From the NCBI GenBank assembly GCA_900542835.1, contig UQPB01000015.1, positions 5,903 through 69,902 on the forward strand: DNA of 64,000 nucleotides, in the 5' to 3' direction. Positions within the stretch are counted from its first letter, which is position 1; the number at the start of each line of letters is the position of its first letter. The notes under the pieces are model-generated. The model worked only from the letters and a program-made list of their open reading frames with translations, made no database searches and had not been told where the DNA came from. Position numbers and translations under genes: made by a program. The stretch comes from an uncultured Pelosinus sp. Lineage in GTDB: Bacteria; Bacillota; Negativicutes; Sporomusales; Acetonemataceae. Positions 22,206-31,406 of this stretch are shown one piece after another.

Positions 22206-22854
22206 TGGCGACACCTCCCGCTGCATTTCGTTTCGCATCCCAGCAAAGGTACAGCCGGACCAGGTTGGCGCCCAAAATCTTGACAAAGATGATGACTGCA
22301 ATAATCACGCCTACCGGCAGTAAACTGATCGGCAGCAATGCAGCGCCGGTTCCGAAGGTATTGACAACCGGCGCTGAACCGGCATACTGATAAGCGACAA
22401 AAATCGTCCGCTCATCATCAGTCATCATTTTATCTTCTACCAAGCCCTTGGTCATAACCGCGCCAACGTCGGAGCTGGTTACGCTGCTGACGAAAGCCAG
22501 TCCGGCCGCGCCGGGAATCCCCATCAGCGGGCGCAGAATCGGCCGGAATAGTTTTTCCGCCGCCTGCAGAGCGCCCAGCGACTCGGCTACCTGTACGCAT
22601 CCCAGCGCAAACATCAGCGTGGGAAACAGCGTCAGCGCGAACATAAAGCCGTCGCGCGCGCCAATGCCGCCTTTACCGGTAAAAATCACACCGCTGCCAA
22701 CCTGTCCAAATTTGCCGGTTAGCACCTGAAAATCAAGCGCCCGCCACGGGCCGGTGGACTGAGCAAAGATACCGGAAAAGGACACCAGCAAAATAATCAG
22801 CGCCAGCCAGCCTTTCCACGTAACCTTGTACGCCTCCTGATTTTTTTCTGCCAT
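22198..22854 (-). CDS. YjiH-like membrane protein (nucleoside-recognition/SpmA type)
   Basis: 218 residues from the ATG at 22854 (GAGGAG upstream). Five to six hydrophobic segments; signature region GLAFVSSVTSSDVGAVMTKG followed by DERTIFVAYQYAGSAPVVNTFGTGAALLP. It is the partner of the YjiG-like gene; together they probably form a transporter or gate. It lies 36 bases downstream of the first M20 peptidase. The operon context suggests uptake or release of the compound handled by the peptidase and the glycyl-radical enzyme; the transport role itself is inferred. Confidence 0.85.
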   Translation of the reverse strand: MAEKNQEAYKVTWKGWLALIILLVSFSGIFAQSTGPWRALDFQVLTGKFGQVGSGVIFTGKGGIGARDGFMFALTLFPTLMFALGCVQVAESLGALQAAEKLFRPILRPLMGIPGAAGLAFVSSVTSSDVGAVMTKGLVEDKMMTDDERTIFVAYQYAGSAPVVNTFGTGAALLPISLLPVGVIIAVIIFVKILGANLVRLYLCWDAKRNAAGGVANG

Positions 22855-22890
22855 TTTGCACACTCCTCTTTTTAGTGACGACGGCAGCGA

Positions 22891-24063
22891 TCAGGAGATC
22901 GTCTGCTCATCCAGCTTAAGCACGCTGGCGATCAGCAATTTAGCCCGTTCAAACAGGGAGTCAACGATTGCAAATTCTTCCGGGCTGTGGTTACGGCCGC
23001 CTTTAACGCCAATCGCGCATACGGTCGGTACACCCGCGATTACCGAATAGGAGGAATCGGAAGCGCCGCCGACAAATTTCGCATACGGCGTGCCAAAACC
23101 GTTTTCTTCAGAGGCTTGCTTGACAACTTCAAATAACTTTTTAACGCCGTCGGTCGTTTTCATCGGCTTGATTCCATGCATATATTTGCAGGCGCCGGTT
23201 GTGCCTTCAAGATGGGTTTTCGCCGCGATCTTTTCCAGCCGCGCGGTAATTGCCGGCAGATTATCCGGATCCATGTAGCGTACGTCAATAAGAACCTGCG
23301 CATAATCAGGCACAGCGGTAGAGGTTGTCCCCCCCTGAATTACGCCGACATTATAAGTCGTGTCGGTTTCCCAGGTGCTGCGGTCCTGGACTTCGATGAT
23401 TTTATGCGCCATTGCCAGAATCGCGTTGCGGCCGTTTTCGGGATCATTGCCCGCATGAGCGGCTATACCCTTTACCTCGATCCGGAATTGCGCCACACCC
23501 TTGCGGCCGACGACAATGCCGTTGTCGGGGAAGCCGGTTTCCACATTAAATGCGGCCGCATGACCTTTGGCTTCATTGATAAACACATCCGGAGCAGTGG
23601 AGCGGGCGTGCAGGACTTCTTCGTCGCCAGCCAGCAGCACCTTGATCGGCCGGCTGTCATAACCGGCATTGTTCAGCGCTTTAATCGCATATAAGGCCGA
23701 GACAATGCCGCCCTTCATGTCGAGAACCCCGGGGCCATAGGCAATGCCTTCCTTAATGGTAAAAGGACGTTCCTTGATAGCGCCGGCAGGAATGGCGGTA
23801 TCCATATGTCCCAAAAACAGTACGCCCTGCTGTGAACGGTCAGCACCGATCTCGCCAATCAGCATATTGCCGGCTTCGGCAAACTCTGCGGAACGGCAGG
23901 AAGCACCCGTTCCCTCCAGGAACTGCTGAAACCTTGCTGCCACCGCGTCAATTCCCGGTTTTTCGTGCGGCCCGCTTTCAATGCTGACCACCTCTCGCCA
24001 GAAATCAACCATTTCCTCCTGATGTTTGTCAATAAAGTCAAATGCCGCTTGTTTTTTTTGCAT
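22891..24063 (-). CDS. M20 family metallopeptidase (CPG2/ArgE-like), copy 1
   Basis: 390 residues. Co-catalytic zinc hydrolase: LGHMDT (His86, Asp88), GVLDMKGG (Asp115), AGDEE (Glu148/Glu149) and the late His in GGRNHSPEEF. The lid/dimerisation domain has GIAAHAGNDPENGRNAI. M20 enzymes remove C-terminal amino acids or acyl groups from amides; this branch resembles glutamate carboxypeptidase and aminoacylases. AAGGAGGAGACC precedes the ATG. It is the fourth gene of the gntR operon and closely resembles the divergent copy at 28393-29565. The substrate is unknown, and the fit to a glycyl-radical pathway is inferred from position. Confidence 0.9.
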   Translation of the reverse strand: MQKKQAAFDFIDKHQEEMVDFWREVVSIESGPHEKPGIDAVAARFQQFLEGTGASCRSAEFAEAGNMLIGEIGADRSQQGVLFLGHMDTAIPAGAIKERPFTIKEGIAYGPGVLDMKGGIVSALYAIKALNNAGYDSRPIKVLLAGDEEVLHARSTAPDVFINEAKGHAAAFNVETGFPDNGIVVGRKGVAQFRIEVKGIAAHAGNDPENGRNAILAMAHKIIEVQDRSTWETDTTYNVGVIQGGTTSTAVPDYAQVLIDVRYMDPDNLPAITARLEKIAAKTHLEGTTGACKYMHGIKPMKTTDGVKKLFEVVKQASEENGFGTPYAKFVGGASDSSYSVIAGVPTVCAIGVKGGRNHSPEEFAIVDSLFERAKLLIASVLKLDEQTIS

Positions 24064-24241
24064 GGTCTCCTCCTTGTTACACTAAATTTGTTCGGCAATT
24101 GAAACAATATAATGAACAAGGGGCCGTCCTTGCCGCCGCCGGTAAAAAACCCGGCGTTCCTGGCAAGCGGGCGTCCCTTGATTATTTGCGCTTCGCCGAT
24201 AAGGGGAAAGGCCTATAAAACTCAGACCGACAGGGGCTTTA

Positions 24242-25150
24242 TTACTTAAAATCAGCAAGCGTAATCCCGTAACCTGCAATAATCTGTTTCAATGCAGCCA
24301 TTTCCGCCTCGCTCGGAGCCGTAAATACGGTCTCCGGCAAACCGGCGGCATGCTGCTTCGCCTTGCCATAATCGTGGTAAGGCAGCAATTCCACTTCTTT
24401 TACCGCTGTTTCTGCCACTAAAAACTCACACATCTGGCGAATATTGTGCTCGCTGGCGTTGACTTCCCGGATTACGGGCACCCGTACGACTGTCCGGGGT
24501 GCCAGCCGGGAAATGCGGGCAATATTAGCGAGAATCAGACGATTGCTTACACCGGTCCAACGCTTGTGAACCGCTTCATCCATATGCTTACAGTCAATAA
24601 AAACACAGTCAAGCCGGGCAAAAATATCCGATACCTGCTGCCAGTCATAATAGCCGCAGGTTTCGACAGCCGTATCCAGGCCGATGCGGCCGCAGGCCAG
24701 CACCAGTTGCCGCAGGAATTCCGTTTGCACGAACGGCTCGCCGCCGGAAAACGTTACGCCGCCGCCGGACTCCCGGTAAAACACGGCGTCACGCTTAATT
24801 ACAGCCATAACCTCGTCAACAGTTACCCGCATGCCAATTTGCTTGCGGGCACTGCCGGCACACACCTCGCAACATTTACCGCAGCCACGGCATTCGCCGG
24901 CGGCAACCGCTTTGCCGGACAGGGGATCAATGCGGACGGCGTCAGCATCGCAGACAATGGCGCACCGCCCGCACCCCGTGCATTTTTCCTGCAAAAAGAC
25001 AACTTCCGGATTGCCATGCCAGGATTCCGGATTCGCGCACCACTGGCAGCGCAAGGGACATCCCTTGAGAAAAACCGTGCTGCGAATACCCTCGCCGTCA
25101 TTAACCGACCAACGCTGTATTTGAAAAATTACACCGGAAACAGATTGCAT
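24242..25150 (-). CDS. Glycyl-radical enzyme activating enzyme (radical SAM)
   Basis: 302 residues. Residues 31-38 carry the radical-SAM motif CPLRCQWC. An insert with two ferredoxin-like clusters follows (CTGCGRCAIVC and CRGCGKCCEVC, residues ~57-97), as in activases of the dehydratase/eliminase type rather than the cluster-free PflA. FSGGEPFVQ and VELLPYHDYG complete the fold. It generates the glycyl radical on Gly764 of the preceding gene product using S-adenosylmethionine. The ATG at 25150 is preferred over in-frame starts at 25156 and 25159 because AGGTGA then lies at good spacing. It starts 13 bases after the glycyl-radical enzyme gene. Confidence 0.94.
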   Translation of the reverse strand: MQSVSGVIFQIQRWSVNDGEGIRSTVFLKGCPLRCQWCANPESWHGNPEVVFLQEKCTGCGRCAIVCDADAVRIDPLSGKAVAAGECRGCGKCCEVCAGSARKQIGMRVTVDEVMAVIKRDAVFYRESGGGVTFSGGEPFVQTEFLRQLVLACGRIGLDTAVETCGYYDWQQVSDIFARLDCVFIDCKHMDEAVHKRWTGVSNRLILANIARISRLAPRTVVRVPVIREVNASEHNIRQMCEFLVAETAVKEVELLPYHDYGKAKQHAAGLPETVFTAPSEAEMAALKQIIAGYGITLADFK

Positions 25151-25163
25151 GGCCATCACCTAA

Positions 25164-27533
25164 TTACATTGTTTCGTACGTGGTCCGGGCAATAATCGCA
25201 TCCTGGGCCTCGCGCGACAAATTGACAAACTGCGTGCTGTAACCGGCTACCCGCACCAGCAGATCCCGGTAGTCTTCCGGATGCTCCTGAGCCTTGCGCA
25301 GTGTTTCAGTGGAAATAACATTGAACTGGACGTGGAAAGCGCCAAGGGCAAAATAGGCGCGAATGACAGAGGCCAAATTCCGCTGACTTCTTGCCGATTG
25401 CAGCAGTTCCGGGGCAAATTTCACATTCAGCAGCGTTCCGCCGGAATGAACGTCATGATTAATTTTAGCTGCCGAACGCATGGCCGCGGTCGGACTGGTC
25501 AAGTCAGTGCCGGCGTGCGGCGATACGCCTTCCGTCAGCGGGCTCTTGGCTTTCCGGCCATCAGGCGTAGCGCCAATGACGCTGCCGGCCGGAATATAGT
25601 TGGAGATGCCCATGAACGCCGAGTTGAAACGGGAGCCGAAATAGTCGTTATAAGCGGTAACTTCTTTATTATAAAAATCAGTTATTCTCACGGCGATGGC
25701 ATCGACATAATCATCGTCATTGCCATATTTGGGGCAGGCAAGCGCTTCCTGGCGCAGGTCTTCATAGCCAACCCAGTCGGCTTCGATTGCCTGGCAGATT
25801 TGACGCAGCGTATATTTCTTCTCTTCAAATACCAGCTTTTTAATCACAGCCAGCGAATTAGCCGAATCAGCCACGCCAATGCCGGTCAACACCGGCCCTA
25901 AGTTGTATTTGGCCCCGCCCTTGCTCAGGTCTGTACCCTTTTCCATGCAGCCGTCAACCAGCAGGGACAGATATGGCCGCGGCACTATTTCCGAATGGAT
26001 TTGCTGTGCGGTAATCGAGCCGATTACGCCATGTTTGACCAAATAAGCGAGTTGCTCATAAAAAGCAGCCTCCACTGCATCGTAGCTGGTCAATTCCTCT
26101 ATATTTTTTCCGACCAGCCCCATCGTTTCACCGCTGAGACGATGCTTGCCGGCATTGAGCATAAATTCAACCGCCGCTGCAAAGTTGATGTTAACTGCCG
26201 AGGTCCACTCGCCGACCTTGCGGAAATGAGGAACGACGCAGCCGCAGTTGCTCCAGTCGCGCGCGTCTTCCGGCGCTAAACCGGCCGCCAGCAGCATCGC
26301 CGAGCCAACCCGGTCATTGTGAATGGCGGGAAAACCGGTGCCGACACTGACCAGCTTGCATACCGCCAGCAGAAACTCTTCCGGCGTATCGGGATGAATC
26401 CGTACACTGAGACCTGGCTGATGTGTTTTGACATTCTCGGTTGCTTTCAGGCACATGTAGGAGATTTCATTCGTCGCGTCCCGGCCGTCGCGGGTCCGGC
26501 CGCCGACAGTGAGGTTCTGGAAGGAGTTGTAGCCGGCAAAGAATTTGGCCGTGTTGCTGGAAATTGCCCACACCCATTCCGAAAGCTTGATCCACAGGGC
26601 CTCGATCAATTCCTGCGCTTTATCGTCGCTGATGGCGCCGCTGGCTTTATCTTTGGCAAAATAGGGATACATGTACTGGTCAAACCGGCCAAGGTTAAGC
26701 GCCAGGGAATTTTCAGAAAGAATCGAGCCGAGCTGGGTAAACCAGACCATCTGGATCGCTTCGGCAAAAGACTGCGGCGGGTTTTCCGGCACTGTACGGC
26801 AGATTCTGGCAATTTCCAGCAGTTCTGCCTTGCGGCCGGCATCGGTTTGCGCCGCTGCCATTTGTTCGGCCTGTTCGGCGTAACGGCGGGCCAGGGTAAT
26901 AATACCGCCCGCAACCAGAATAGCGGCGTTATAAAAATTAATCTTTTCCAGCGCTTCGGCGCTGACCGGCTCCAGCGACTGCAAATGCTGTTCTGCCTGA
27001 CGTTTCAGTCCGCCAAACCCGTAGCGGAAAATAACGTCCTGATAATCGGCCGTAACCTCGCCGACAGCATTGCGCCACTTGGAGTCATTGTCAATAATCC
27101 CGGTATCAACCAACACTTTCGCGGTGGTGGGATTAATCCGGGCCAGGAAGGTCTCTTCCAGCGACTTGCCCTGCCAATACGGGAAAATATCCTGACGCAG
27201 CGTCGCTTTTGTTTGCTCATCAATGCAATACGGATCCTGATTGCGGCTTTCAAACGAATCCATTTCCTCGTTGACCCATTTCCAGGAATATTCCGGGCAA
27301 ATGATGCCGGACTTGCGGAATTCACTGATCGAGCCGACAATCAGCTCATTATCAAAGATGGTTACCGGGATGCTGGCGCAGACATCGGCAAATGCTTTGG
27401 CGCGGCGAATGATCACCGGTTCCCCTTCCGTGTTTTTATGCGATTCGGTAAAAACCACCGCCCGCTTGGCGCTGATTGACGGTTTTGAATAAACATACGC
27501 TTGTTTAAATGCATCAATGCGTTTAGTTGACAC
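25164..27533 (-). CDS. Glycyl-radical enzyme of unassigned function
   Basis: 789 residues, the size of the HypD/CutC/decarboxylase branch. The C-terminal radical loop is RVAGYSTQF with Gly764, and the thiyl cysteine is Cys432 in SNCGCVVPHF. In dehydratases and eliminases of this superfamily (CutC, diol dehydratase, HypD, IslA) the loop reads CxE, the Glu acting as base; here Val434 takes that place and an extra Cys430 precedes it. So the usual dehydration or elimination call is doubtful. GGAKYNLGPVLTGIG and GGTLLNVKFAPELL are typical of the fold. GTG start with GAGGGGGT, three bases after the gntR stop. Genes around it suggest an amide- or peptide-derived substrate. Confidence 0.92.
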   Translation of the reverse strand: MSTKRIDAFKQAYVYSKPSISAKRAVVFTESHKNTEGEPVIIRRAKAFADVCASIPVTIFDNELIVGSISEFRKSGIICPEYSWKWVNEEMDSFESRNQDPYCIDEQTKATLRQDIFPYWQGKSLEETFLARINPTTAKVLVDTGIIDNDSKWRNAVGEVTADYQDVIFRYGFGGLKRQAEQHLQSLEPVSAEALEKINFYNAAILVAGGIITLARRYAEQAEQMAAAQTDAGRKAELLEIARICRTVPENPPQSFAEAIQMVWFTQLGSILSENSLALNLGRFDQYMYPYFAKDKASGAISDDKAQELIEALWIKLSEWVWAISSNTAKFFAGYNSFQNLTVGGRTRDGRDATNEISYMCLKATENVKTHQPGLSVRIHPDTPEEFLLAVCKLVSVGTGFPAIHNDRVGSAMLLAAGLAPEDARDWSNCGCVVPHFRKVGEWTSAVNINFAAAVEFMLNAGKHRLSGETMGLVGKNIEELTSYDAVEAAFYEQLAYLVKHGVIGSITAQQIHSEIVPRPYLSLLVDGCMEKGTDLSKGGAKYNLGPVLTGIGVADSANSLAVIKKLVFEEKKYTLRQICQAIEADWVGYEDLRQEALACPKYGNDDDYVDAIAVRITDFYNKEVTAYNDYFGSRFNSAFMGISNYIPAGSVIGATPDGRKAKSPLTEGVSPHAGTDLTSPTAAMRSAAKINHDVHSGGTLLNVKFAPELLQSARSQRNLASVIRAYFALGAFHVQFNVISTETLRKAQEHPEDYRDLLVRVAGYSTQFVNLSREAQDAIIARTTYETM

Positions 27534-27536
27534 TTC

Positions 27537-28214
27537 TTATACCCCCTCTGTATTGACCTGTCGCAAAAAGCTGCTGAGGCAGGCGCTGGCATCGGCCATA
27601 TGCCGTCGCAGCACCCGCTGCGCCTCGGCGATATCCCGCTGCGCGCAGGCTTCCAGCAAGCTTCTGTGCTCGGCCTGTGATTTGGTTTGACAATGCAAAG
27701 CGGATAGATAGAGACGCATATAGCGTTCCACATTATTATGCATTGTTTGAATCAAAGCTAACAGTTTGCCATTGCCGCCGGGACAGTATAAGGCTTCATG
27801 GAACCGCCAGTTCATTTCACTGCAGCGGTCGGCTTGGGCATCGGCGTTCTGCAAAAACTGCTCCGCTTCAGCTAAATCCGCCTTAGTTAAATGGGGAATC
27901 GCCAATTCCAGAGCGCCCAGTTCCAGAAACAGACGAATATCAAAGATTTCTTCCGCTTCACTGACTGACAATTCGCTGACTACCGCCCCGCGGTTGGGAT
28001 AAAATCTGACTAACCCTTCTGCCTCCAGACTCTTCAGAGCCTCACGCAAAACACTCATGCTGACGTTGAACCGGACGGCGAGTTCCTCTTGCTTCAACGG
28101 CGAGCCGCCGCTAAGTTCTCCCGTCAGGATGCTCTCACGCAAGGCGCAGCTGATCAGGCTGGGCAGTGTGCGATAGGATTCTGTCACACGGGCTTTCAGA
28201 TTATAATTTTTCAT
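27537..28214 (-). CDS. GntR-family regulator, FadR/FCD type
   Basis: 225 residues from the ATG at 28214; the frame is open to 28298, but that would start inside the palindrome. The N-terminal winged helix is LISCALRESILTGEL…LAVRFNVSMSVLREALKSLEAEGLV, followed by an all-helical FCD ligand domain with metal-type residues (EIFDIRLFLE, NWRFHEALY, EHRSLLEA). It is the first gene of the operon with the glycyl-radical enzyme. The 47-bp perfect palindrome at 28247-28293 lies directly upstream and is the likely operator, so it would repress itself, the operon and the divergent peptidase until its ligand, probably a small acid, appears. Confidence 0.9.
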   Translation of the reverse strand: MKNYNLKARVTESYRTLPSLISCALRESILTGELSGGSPLKQEELAVRFNVSMSVLREALKSLEAEGLVRFYPNRGAVVSELSVSEAEEIFDIRLFLELGALELAIPHLTKADLAEAEQFLQNADAQADRCSEMNWRFHEALYCPGGNGKLLALIQTMHNNVERYMRLYLSALHCQTKSQAEHRSLLEACAQRDIAEAQRVLRRHMADASACLSSFLRQVNTEGV

Positions 28215-28246
28215 ATTTTCAGTATAATCGGTTTTGGTTCTAAAGT

Positions 28247-28293
28247 AAATTCGATTTTCGATTGTATACAGTATACAATCGAAAATCGAATTT
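28247..28293. promoter_or_regulatory. 47-bp perfect palindrome, likely GntR operator
   Basis: Arms 28247-28269 and 28271-28293 are perfect reverse complements around a single central base at 28270. The core TTGTATACAGTATACAA is of the kind bound by FCD-type GntR regulators. It is placed between the gntR start (28214, minus) and the divergent M20 gene (28393, plus), where it could control both. Confidence 0.85.
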
Positions 28294-28392
28294 GTCACTT
28301 CCCTTCTTGCAGGAAATAATTACAGCAATAGCAAACTATTCTTATGAGACATAGCCGTAATACGGCCACTAGCAAAAAACAGGAGGTATGAC

Positions 28393-29565
28393 ATGAAAAA
28401 GCAGGCAGTCTTTCAAATTATTGATACGCAACGGGAACCGATGCTATCGCTCTGGGAAAAGCTTGTCTCCCAGGAAAGCGGCTCCGCCTATAAGGAAGGC
28501 ATCGATAAAGCGCAGCAGTTAGTCAAGGCCTTTCTGGAGGCCGAAGGCGCCTCTGTCCGTATGGTCGAATTTGAGCAGGCCGGCAACATGCTGATCGGTG
28601 AAATCGGCAGTGACCGCGCCAAGCCGCCTGTGCTTTTCATGGGTCATATCGATACCGTTTTCAAGACCGGTACCATCGCCAACCGCCCTTTCACCATTCG
28701 CGACGGTAAGGCCTATGGACCGGGAGTTCTGGACATGAAGGGCGGCATTGTCGCTTTTCTGTATGCGATTAAGGCGCTCAACGCCGCCGGCTTCAATGAC
28801 CGCCCCATCAAAGTGCTGCTGGCCGGCGACGAGGAAACAGGCCACGCCCTGACTAACGCCAGCGATGTTTTCGAACAGGAAGCCGCCGGCTGCATCGCCG
28901 CGTTCAACTGTGAGACAGGCTTTACCGACGACGCCATTGTCATCGGCCGCAAGGGTGTTGCCCGGTTTACGCTGGAAGTGCGCGGCGTTGCGGCCCATGT
29001 CGGCAATGATCCCGAAAATGGCCGCAATGCCATCGTCGAGATTGCGCATAAGCTGATTGAGATTGATAAGCTGACCGACTGGGATGAAGGAACCACCTTC
29101 AATATCGGTACTATCGAAGGCGGCACCGTTCCCAATGCCACGCCCGATTACGCAAAAGTTGTCATCGACGTCCGGTTTAGTGATAACAGTGTTATTGACA
29201 AGTTCAGCCGCCAGGTCGAACAAATCGCCGCCAAAACCTATATTCCGGGAACGACGACCACACTGAGCGGCGGTGCCGCTTTTAAGCCGATGGAAACGAC
29301 CGACGGCGTTAAGCGTTTGTTTTCTCTTGTTGAGGCCACCTGCGCCGAAATCGGCCTCAACAAGCCGTATGGCAAAACCGTCGGCGGCGGCTCCGACTCT
29401 GCCTACAGCGTCATCGCCGGCGTTCCCACCGTTTGCGCGATGGGTGTCAAGGGCGGCCGCAACCACTCGCCGGAAGAGTTTGCGGTGGTTGAGAGCTTAT
29501 TTGAACGCGCCAAGCTGCTGGCAGCCTGCGTTCTTAATCTGGACAGCCTGAAAGGCAGCGAATGA
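28393..29565 (+). CDS. M20 family metallopeptidase (CPG2/ArgE-like), copy 2
   Basis: 390 residues, the same length as copy 1 and collinear with it throughout. Zinc and catalytic residues: MGHIDT (His85, Asp87), GVLDMKGG (Asp114), AGDEETGH (Glu147/Glu148) and GGRNHSPEEF. AGGAGG precedes the ATG by six bases. It is divergent from gntR and shares its palindromic operator, so both copies probably respond to the same signal. The copies differ around the second acidic motif (DEETGHALT versus DEEVLHARS) and in the metal loop (DTVFKTG versus DTAIPAG), which suggests related but not identical substrates. A bidirectional terminator follows. Confidence 0.9.
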   Translation: MKKQAVFQIIDTQREPMLSLWEKLVSQESGSAYKEGIDKAQQLVKAFLEAEGASVRMVEFEQAGNMLIGEIGSDRAKPPVLFMGHIDTVFKTGTIANRPFTIRDGKAYGPGVLDMKGGIVAFLYAIKALNAAGFNDRPIKVLLAGDEETGHALTNASDVFEQEAAGCIAAFNCETGFTDDAIVIGRKGVARFTLEVRGVAAHVGNDPENGRNAIVEIAHKLIEIDKLTDWDEGTTFNIGTIEGGTVPNATPDYAKVVIDVRFSDNSVIDKFSRQVEQIAAKTYIPGTTTTLSGGAAFKPMETTDGVKRLFSLVEATCAEIGLNKPYGKTVGGGSDSAYSVIAGVPTVCAMGVKGGRNHSPEEFAVVESLFERAKLLAACVLNLDSLKGSE

Positions 29566-29620
29566 ACCAAGCCGGGATAGCGCTTCTCTATAAGAGCATA
29601 TTTATAAGAGCATATTAATG

Positions 29621-29666
29621 AAAGAATAGCCCACTCACGCCGCATTGGCATGAGTGGGCTATTCTT

Positions 29667-29667
<1 letters not shown>
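29621..29667. terminator. Bidirectional terminator between peptidase and ABC-F genes
   Basis: Perfect 17-bp arms (29621-29637 and 29651-29667) around a 13-base loop; the outer AAAGAAT/ATTCTTT supplies a U-tract on either strand. The right arm ends on the first base of the ABC-F stop codon. Confidence 0.88.
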
Positions 29668-31307
<1,640 letters not shown>

Positions 31308-31350
31308 TTAAGAACAGAGTGTACCATACAGAACCGAATAAGTCTACCCT

Positions 31351-31401
31351 TATAAACAAACCCCGGACAGTCCAAACCGGACTGTCCGGGGTTTGTTTAT
31401 A
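31351..31401. terminator. Terminator after the citrate lyase operon
   Basis: Perfect 23-bp arms (31351-31373 and 31379-31401) with loop AAACC; A/T-rich ends give U-tracts in both directions. It lies six bases beyond the citXG stop. Confidence 0.9.
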
Positions 31402-31406
31402 CACGC

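Noticed and set aside
26319..27479. 386-codon open frame on the plus strand opposite the glycyl-radical enzyme gene
   Set aside because: It lies wholly antisense to a well-supported gene, has no ribosome site and its translation is of low complexity without domains. Such shadows are expected in GC-rich DNA.
25164..27533. Calling the glycyl-radical enzyme pyruvate formate-lyase or hydroxyproline dehydratase
   Set aside because: It lacks the adjacent Cys-Cys pair of PFL and the GCVE-type loop of HypD, and no P5C reductase gene is nearby.
28519..29466. 315-codon frame on the minus strand opposite the second M20 peptidase
   Set aside because: Complete overlap with a real gene on the other strand and no start signal.
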